Origin: Auxenochlorella pyrenoidosa
Lineage: Eukaryota; Chlorophyta; Trebouxiophyceae; Chlorellales; Chlorellaceae
Direction of reading: 5' to 3'
Assembly: GCA_001430745.1 (NCBI GenBank)
Contig: KQ481997.1
Coordinates: 387,123-398,623 of the forward strand
DNA: 11,501 bases
Under the pieces are notes generated by a model. It made no database searches. It worked only from the letters and a program-made list of their open reading frames with translations, and was not told the origin of the DNA. The stretch's first letter is position 1. Each line of letters begins with the position of its first letter. The position numbers and the translations under genes are program-made. This document shows, piece after piece, positions 6,562 through 11,501 of this stretch.

Positions 6562-9500
6562 ACCCCTCCAATATAAGGCGTCTCTATCGCAGCTGAACCG
6601 CGACCTCTGCCGGCCGAATGCCAACGAGGACTACATCGCGCCGCTCTTCAGGCAAGGCGCAGCGCGCACAGCGCGGCCGGTGGGGGCACAGCACGCGCGG
6701 CAGGGCGCTGGGCCCGCTGCCGGCCGGGCCTGCCTGCAGGGGAGCGTATGAAGGGACTCCAAGTTTTCATTTGGTGCTTCATGCATAAGTACCGCTGCTG
6801 GAGAAAGGATCTGCTTCTGTCCACGGGCCGCCTCATCTGTCCCTCACAGCCGCTGCTGCCAAGGCACACACTGCACGGCGGGTGGACCGTTGCTGACACA
6901 GGGTTTTCACCGGGCTCTTCAGGCTTGCTGCTGAGCCAGCTGCATAGCGCCCCTGTCCCCCCTGTGCTGCAGGGACAGGCTGATCCCCGTCCGCTCCTGG
7001 ATGCAGCGTGCTGTGCCAGGCATGGCCGCGCTGACGCGGGTGCGCTTACGCCGCCCTCGTGTGCACACACGGCAAAGCCGAGGGGGCTCTGTGGCCTCTT
7101 GGCCTCGACGTCGCGTGCCCAACAAGCCGGCCCTGCCCCCTCCTCCCTGTGCCCGCCTCTGCCTGCCCGCAGCGCAGCGTGGAGCGCCCCGGGGTGGGCG
7201 TGCCGGGGGTGTGCAACTTTGTGGATGCCCGAACCAAGTGGCTGGACCAGGCAGTGAAGCAGGCGAGGCAGCCTGCTTGTTTTGATGCAGTGCTTTTATG
7301 CTGGACCACGCGGTGAAGCAGGCGAGGCTGCCTGGCTGTTGCTGCCTTGCCGTTCTGGCAGGGTGCTCAGAAGCGACAGCTTGGAGTCGGAATCGGGCTG
7401 TGCAGGCCGGGCAGCAAAAGTCCACGCACAGGCGGGCAGCGGGGCTCTCAGCACGCGACCACGCAGGCGCTGGCGCCAAGCGGCCAGCAGAGCGCCTGCC
7501 CGCCAGCGGGCGGAGCAAACATGCGCCCAGCCCCTGCTGCTGCGCCCACCTCAAGAAATCCATTCCTTGGCCCTCGCGGTGCAGGCCCTGGACCAGGGGG
7601 TCACCCAGGTGGTGGTCATCGCTGCCGGCTACGACACCCGTGCCTACCGCTTCTACCGGCCGGGGGTGCAGGCAAGCCGCCGCCGCTGGCAGCTGCCATA
7701 GCGGGCTGGCGCTGCTGTTGCCCCGCACGCCCACGCCTGCCCCCTGCCCCCTGCTTTCAGCACACTTGTCCTTGATTTTCATAAACATTCGCGCGAGTGC
7801 TGGCCCCCTGCCTCCTGTATTCAAGCGAATGCTTCTGTTGCTGGTGACTTGAACTAACTGCCTCACGCGGCTGTCCCTGCGCAGTTCTTCGAGGTAGACC
7901 TGCCCTCTGCCTCCAAGAGCAAGCAGCAGCTGGTCACGTGAGCTGGCCTGCCCTCTGCTGGTGCAGCTGCCGGGCAGCCCTTATGCCGAGTGCCAGACAC
8001 GGCCAGGCTGGCAGCTTGGCAGACACTGTGTGCCATCAGGACACGAGGGCACGCATGTGCTTGCCCAGTCGCTCGCCCTTGCAGGACCCCCCTACTCTCC
8101 TTCCCCCTTCTAAATTTCTTCATTCCAAAGCCTCCCTGCAATGCCCCCCCCCGCCACCCCCCACCCACCCACACACACACCACCCCGCCCTGTGCAGGGC
8201 GGTGCTGCCGGGGCCCCAGGAGCTGCCCAGGCCGGTCTACGTGGCCGCTGACCTGGCGCACGTCACGCTCAGCGCGGCGCTGGCGGGCACCGGCTTTGAC
8301 GCCTCCAGGCGCACCCTCTTCACCTGCGAGGGCCTGATCTACTATCTTCCAGAGGTGCGGGGCCTTGTTTTGCTGCTCGTTCTGCTGCAGGTGCAGGGCC
8401 AGCGGTGAGGGGCGTCTTGTGCCGCTCGCGCTCCTGCAGGTGCATCGGAAAGGGAAGAAGGGGCCGAGCGCCGGCATCCTCGTGCGCCATGCGCCTGCCC
8501 CACTCCAGGCCCCTGTGCATTGCCTGTGTTTCATGCCTGCCAGCACCACCATCCGCCCCGCCGGCCTTGGTGACACTCTCCGCCGCCTCCCGCGTGCAAC
8601 AGTGTTCCATCCATACTCCCAACCACGCATCCACATGCTCGCTCACGAAGTCACGTTGCCGCGTCCCCACAGGCGGCTGTGTCCACGCTGCTGGCCTCGG
8701 TTGCTGATCTGGCAGCACCCGGCTCCCGCCTGCTTTTCGACTTTCTGCACACAGGTGACACACCCGCGGCTGCGGCACAGGCGGGCCCCTGCCTGGCCGC
8801 GGCTCCCTCTTGGCCTGCAGCACAGCATGGCGTGGCCTGCTGGACAGTGCCTCAGACGTGGCCCCCTTTAGACTGGCCCCTCCTCTGCTTGGCCGCTCCA
8901 ACTCTTCCCACCTGTGCCGCCCCTCCCGGCAGATGCCCTGGATGGCAGCATGCTTTACGTGGGATACTCCGCCTGCGCAGAGGTGGGCTGGCCCCTTCCT
9001 TGGCTCAAGCGCATGTGCCGTGCAGCAAGGGCCTGCGCCAGGACAGGCTGAGATTGGCAGAGCGCAGAGTTCGGCGCAGTTCGGGGTCTGAAAGAAGCAA
9101 GACATTGCCGGCAGTACCGCTGCCGGAGCCTCGGCACCCTCATCCCAGGCTTGGCCTTGGATGGGTCGGTTTGACACCGCTCGGCTGCTGGTGTGCCGAC
9201 AATCCTTGGCCGCCTGTGCTCGTCCCTGAATGTCTGGTCCTCGAAGGTTTCTGTTTGGTCTGCCCACACAGAGCGTGGCGGGCAAGGGGGAGGCCTTCAT
9301 CTCTGGGCTGGTGCCCGACAGTGATGACCTGGCCGCCTATCTGGCGCCACTCTACTGGCAGCTGGGCAGGTGCGCTTGGCAGCCGGCGCTTTTTCCAGCC
9401 GGCCAGCGCTGGGGTCAGAATCGCGGGAGAGCCGCCCAGCGTGCATCGCCGCCTGTTTGACGACGACTGGCTTGACCAGCTGGTCCTTGCCCTGTGCTAA

Positions 9501-9726
9501 AGCCAGTCGCCAAACAGGCTGCAGTACTTTGTGTTATTATGTTCATGTTAAGTCATCTTTTGTTTATTTATGTGTTTCTTCCCATCCTTTGACCTGCAGG
9601 CTGTGGTCCCCAAGGGAGATGGCCGCGGCCCAGCTGCCGCACGAGCGGTGGAGCCAGGAGCTGCCCCCCATCCTGTCCTTCTATTCCTACGCCGAGTGCA
9701 CCAAGGCCGAGTGCACCAAGGCTTGA
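5980..9726 (+). CDS. SAM-dependent methyltransferase, leucine carboxyl methyltransferase fold (TIGR00027-like)
   Basis: Proposed exons: 5980-6159, 6332-6349, 6593-6651, 6973-7039, 7173-7262, 7585-7671, 7885-7937, 8198-8354, 8673-8754, 8933-8982, 9272-9369, 9600-9726 (TGA). They join in frame to 355 aa. The SAM-binding motif I is VVVIAAGYDTRAYRF (147-161), followed by the acidic strand FFEVDLP (168-174). Then come ASRRTLFTCEGLIYYLPE (about 220-237), APGSRLLFDFLHT (about 252-264) and a family-typical C-terminus with SPREMAAAQLPHERW and PPILSFYSYAE. The RAYR form of motif I resembles bacterial small-molecule O-methyltransferases more than eukaryotic PP2A leucine carboxyl methyltransferase, so the substrate is unknown. 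No transmembrane segment is seen. The N-terminal 60 residues are Ala-rich and could include a targeting sequence. GC donors are proposed at 6652, 7263 and 7672. The 7263 and 7672 introns also have in-frame GT alternatives (7254 and 7666) that fit the family spacing less well. Confidence 0.87.
6332..6349 (+). other. 18-nt microexon of the plus-strand methyltransferase
   Basis: ATGCTGCTGTTCCGCACG (MLLFRT) is flanked by a CCCCTGCAG acceptor and a GTGAGA donor. Flanking introns are 172 and 243 nt. Both junctions are phase 0, so inclusion or skipping keeps the frame. Inclusion adds a short hydrophobic hexapeptide between TNVN and LNRDLC. The paralog has no intron in this part of the protein, so it cannot decide the matter. 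Confidence 0.55.
6482..6560. repeat. (GCCT)n tetranucleotide tract in intron 2
   Basis: About 75 nt of nearly perfect tandem CTGC/GCCT units with a few GTCT and GCCC variants, forming a pyrimidine-rich stretch that ends about 30 nt before the exon 3 acceptor. It is a simple microsatellite; unit identity and lack of spacers rule out a CRISPR array. Confidence 0.9.
7242..7340 (+). repeat. partial tandem duplication carrying the exon 5 splice donor
   Basis: About 35 nt starting CTGGACCA at 7242 recur at 7301, a period of 59 nt, with few mismatches. The core GTGAAGCAGGCGAGGC is identical in both copies. The copied segment contains the last codons of exon 5 and the GC donor. The second donor (CAG then GCGAGG, near 7321) would not preserve the frame: reading through copy 1 meets TGA at 7314-7316, so its use would give a truncated product. 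Confidence 0.75.
9419..9500 (+). other. candidate alternative exon within the last intron of the methyltransferase
   Basis: An acceptor ending GGGGTCAG (9418) joins exon 11 (phase 2) in frame to IAGEPPSVHRRLFDDDWLDQ, then LVLALC and TAA at 9498-9500. This would be an alternative terminal exon. Alternatively, a weak donor at 9494 (CT then GTGCTA) makes a 75-nt cassette that returns in frame to exon 12. The peptide has a coding-like composition with an acidic DDDW run. The intron before it would be only 49 nt. Family comparison favours skipping it. This is inference; no transcript evidence is available. Confidence 0.3.
9691..9723 (+). repeat. 15-nt tandem duplication at the C-terminal codons
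   Basis: The codons for ECTKA are present twice in a row just before the stop (about 9694-9723), identical except for the last base. The copy lies beyond the conserved PPILSFYS block, so it only lengthens the extreme C-terminus. Confidence 0.85.
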
Positions 9727-10108
9727 GCAGGGAGACCCGGCCAGGCGATCCCCGTCGACAGCTGCAGCAGCTGCGTGGGCTGGGCATGCCGGCGAGAGTT
9801 GCAGCTTGCTTTGCTGCAGCTCGGAATTTGCTAGGTCATACGTTAGAGCAGTTGCAATCCGGCGGCACCACATCAGCCTGCACCCGGACTCTCGGCACAC
9901 CGCAGCGGCTTCTTTAGGCGCACCTGGGCAGCCACCGGCTGTGCGGCAGGCCTGCCATCCACTGTTTCCTCACCGCTGTTTCCTATCGACTTGCCTTCCC
10001 AAACCGGGCCGGCCGGGACCTACTAACTGAGATACACACTGCACACACGCATGCGCATGCCACACATGCCATACTTTGACTGAAAACGCGCCCTTGTTTA
10101 GCAGTAAT

Positions 10109-10113
10109 TTACA
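10109..10113 (-). terminator. polyadenylation signal TGTAA of the V-ATPase subunit E gene
   Basis: TTACA on the plus strand is TGTAA on the minus strand, about 340 nt after the TGA at 10456-10454, in a less GC-rich context. Confidence 0.5.
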
Positions 10114-10178
10114 CCAACAGCGCATGGAACTGGAGAGCGCGCCCAAGCGGCATGCAGGGGGCTGGGCTGTGGACAGGT

Positions 10179-10183
10179 TGTAA
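10179..10183 (+). terminator. polyadenylation signal TGTAA of the plus-strand methyltransferase
   Basis: This is the first TGTAA on the plus strand after the stop at 9726, giving a 3' UTR of about 470 nt. It lies beyond the opposed minus-strand signal, so the two 3' UTRs should overlap. Confidence 0.45.
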
Positions 10184-10453
10184 ACAGAGGTGAAGGGAGA
10201 AATGGGCAGGGAGGAGGGCACAGTGGCGAAGCAAAAGTTGGGAGCTTGCAAGGCAAGAGGGGAGGGAGCTGCAGCTGGCAGGTGCTGGGATTGAGAGGTG
10301 GGGGTCAGCGAGGGCAAAACGTTGCTGCAGGCATGCCGGGTGGCCAGGCCCGCTGCAGGCACACGACCAGCGTGCCTCGCGTGGGGGCTGGCGGCTGCCG
10401 AGCAGCGAGCGGCATGCCCGCCCGGGGCGCGGCCGCCGACGCGGCGCACCGCC

Positions 10454-11398
10454 TCAGTACGCCAGCTGTGGCGCGCCGAACAGCAGGGTGCGGATCTGCG
10501 GCAGGTTCTGGCTGTACGTGATGCGCAGCCGGTCGTCCAGGGTGTTGGAGCAGACAATCTTGCCGTCGGCAGAGGTGACCACCACGCCGCCGCAGCTGCA
10601 GGGGGGGGGGAGGGGGGGGACGGGTGTGTGTGTGCCCAGGTCAGAGTCACCCATCGTGTATGTTTGACCCTGAACTGGGTGAAGAGTCGTACAATGTCCG
10701 GCATGCCTGAGCAGTCGGCATCCAGGGCCGACAGGTTTGCCGCTGCCGCCGCGGGCAGCTGCAGCGCCACCCCAGGGCGAGCCCTACGTTGACCCCCCCC
10801 CTTCCTGCCCCCCCTTCACCCCCCGTTCAGCCCCTTCCCAGCTCCCCTTCCACCCCTTTCCAGGTCCCCGTTCACCCCCTTCAGCTCCCCCCGCACCAGG
10901 ACTGGAACTCGTCGTCGTGCGTGTGGGTGCCCGCGCGGGGCGGCGGCGGCAGCGGGTGCGCGGCGTCCAGCTCCATGTCGGGGGCGGGCCGCCCAAACTC
11001 CTGCTTGAACTTGGCCTGCGGGCGGCGGGGCAGCGGCGGCGGCTGTCGGCATCAGACCGCGGGCGCGCAGGCGCGCACGGCAAACTTGAAGCTGGCATCC
11101 GGTCGCAGAACGCAGGTGGCTGGCCGCGCGCATGCGGCTGCCCAGCATTGCGCAACGCTGCACCGCGCGTGCCGGCACATCGTGCAGGCAACGTCGGCAG
11201 GTCCTGCCTCAAGGCTGCAGAAGGCCCCACCCACCTGCGCCGCGCCCATGGCATCCTGCACCAGCTGCACATCCACCTGCCGGCAGCGCACCAGCGCCCG
11301 CGGCTCCCGCAGCTTGGCCAGCGCCTGCGGCGGCAGGGAGGCCGGGCGGCCGGGCATGAGGCGGTCCAAGACGTGCTTCGTAAAGGCACGTTCGCCTG
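10454..11398 (-). CDS. V-type H+-ATPase subunit E, C-terminal part (5' end outside window)
   Basis: Proposed exons in transcript order: about 11398 (or 11395)-11235, 11015-10897, 10595-10454 (TGA), giving about 140 C-terminal residues of a protein usually near 230 aa. Subunit E forms part of the peripheral stalk that holds the V1 head of the proton pump on vacuolar and endomembranes. The diagnostic stretches are KLREPRALVRCRQVDVQLVQ, then HTHDDEFQSCCGGVVV, then DGKIVCSNTLDDRL, then NLPQIRTLLFGAP. All match the C-terminal domain closely and in order. The linker APDMELDAAHPLPPPP is Pro-rich, as in relatives. Between LDRLM and QALAKLREP there are about nine extra residues (PGRPASLPP) compared with plant proteins as I recall them. 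Further 5' exons are not resolved: MLKEVAG (from 11466 downward) resembles the preceding helix, but no convincing splice sites link it. Confidence 0.83.
10596..10896. repeat. poly-G/poly-C-rich low-complexity tracts in the last V-ATPase E intron
   Basis: The 301-nt final intron contains a G-run at about 10600-10618 next to the acceptor. It also holds a series of diverged CCCCTTC-type pyrimidine units at about 10793-10888 next to the donor. Read as transcript, the first is the polypyrimidine tract, and the second is a G-rich stretch with many GGGG runs that could form quadruplexes. Confidence 0.7.
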
Positions 11399-11469
11399 CT
11401 GCAGGCAGCGCGACCAGAGCAGCAGGCAGCAGGCGCCCTGCGCCGCCCAGCCACCTCCTTTAGCATCAG

Positions 11470-11501
11470 ACCCCCCCCACCCCCCACCCCCCACCCCCCA
11501 C
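11470..11501. repeat. (CCCCCAC)n tract at the right edge
   Basis: Tandem CCCCCCA units run to the window edge. On the minus strand this is GGGGGGT repeated, inside or beside an unresolved upstream intron of the V-ATPase E gene. The end of the array is outside the window. Confidence 0.8.

Larger units (their letters stand above)
9727..10453. other. convergent intergenic region with overlapping 3' UTRs
   Basis: The region holds the 3' UTRs of the methyltransferase (+) and of V-ATPase subunit E (-), with opposed polyadenylation signals at 10179 and 10109. It includes a less GC-rich stretch around 10020-10120. I see no further exon, RNA gene or mobile element. Open frames here are short or lack recognisable protein content. 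Confidence 0.6.

Noticed and set aside
6919..7866. 315-codon minus-strand open frame opposite exons 5-6 of the methyltransferase
   Set aside because: Its translation has no recognisable motif and is the antisense of well-supported exons and introns.
9370..9726. Retained last intron coding for a longer methyltransferase C-terminus
   Set aside because: The frame open through the intron matches exon 12 but not exon 11, so retention would not extend the protein correctly.
8979..9800. Palindromic CTGCAG repeats as regulatory sites
   Set aside because: CTGCAG is frequent across the whole window because it serves as the preferred intron acceptor context; no special clustering.

Overview
The window looks like nuclear DNA of a green alga, most likely a chlorophyte of the Chlorella or Chlamydomonas kind. 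The base composition is very GC-rich. Genes are densely packed and split into many short exons by introns of about 100-320 nt, whose acceptors are often CTGCAG. The chlorophyte polyadenylation signal TGTAA (TTACA when the gene is on the minus strand) lies downstream of each of the four recognisable stop codons. There are no operons, Shine-Dalgarno sites, RNA genes or CRISPR arrays. The species cannot be fixed from sequence alone.

Layout: (1) 1-122 may be the very end of an upstream plus-strand gene (weak). (2) 627-2395 (+) is a seven-exon chalcone-isomerase-fold protein of 208 aa. Its residues resemble the fatty-acid-binding branch more than true chalcone isomerase. (3) 2874-5625 (-) is a seven-exon methyltransferase paralog of 611 aa with a degraded SAM-binding motif and a long low-complexity C-terminal tail. 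(4) 5626-5979 is a short shared promoter region. (5) 5980-9726 (+) is a twelve-exon intact SAM-dependent methyltransferase of 355 aa, in the leucine carboxyl methyltransferase fold family with a bacterial-type motif I. (6) 10454 to the right edge (-) is the C-terminal part of V-type H+-ATPase subunit E; its 5' exons lie outside the window.

The genes alternate in strand: + - + -. The two methyltransferases are a head-to-head pair sharing one promoter region. Each is convergent with its outer neighbour, and the 3' UTRs overlap at both convergent junctions as judged from the polyadenylation signals. At three places the two methyltransferases carry introns at the same position and phase, so they arose by duplication of an intron-bearing gene.

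The most unusual signal is splicing: 6 of the 25 introns I can resolve use a GC rather than a GT donor. At two of the intron positions shared by the paralogs, one copy uses GT and the other GC. No classical defence or mobile system is visible. The candidates for novelty are the GC-AG intron load, the decayed methyltransferase paralog, and an optional in-frame exon near the end of the intact methyltransferase.
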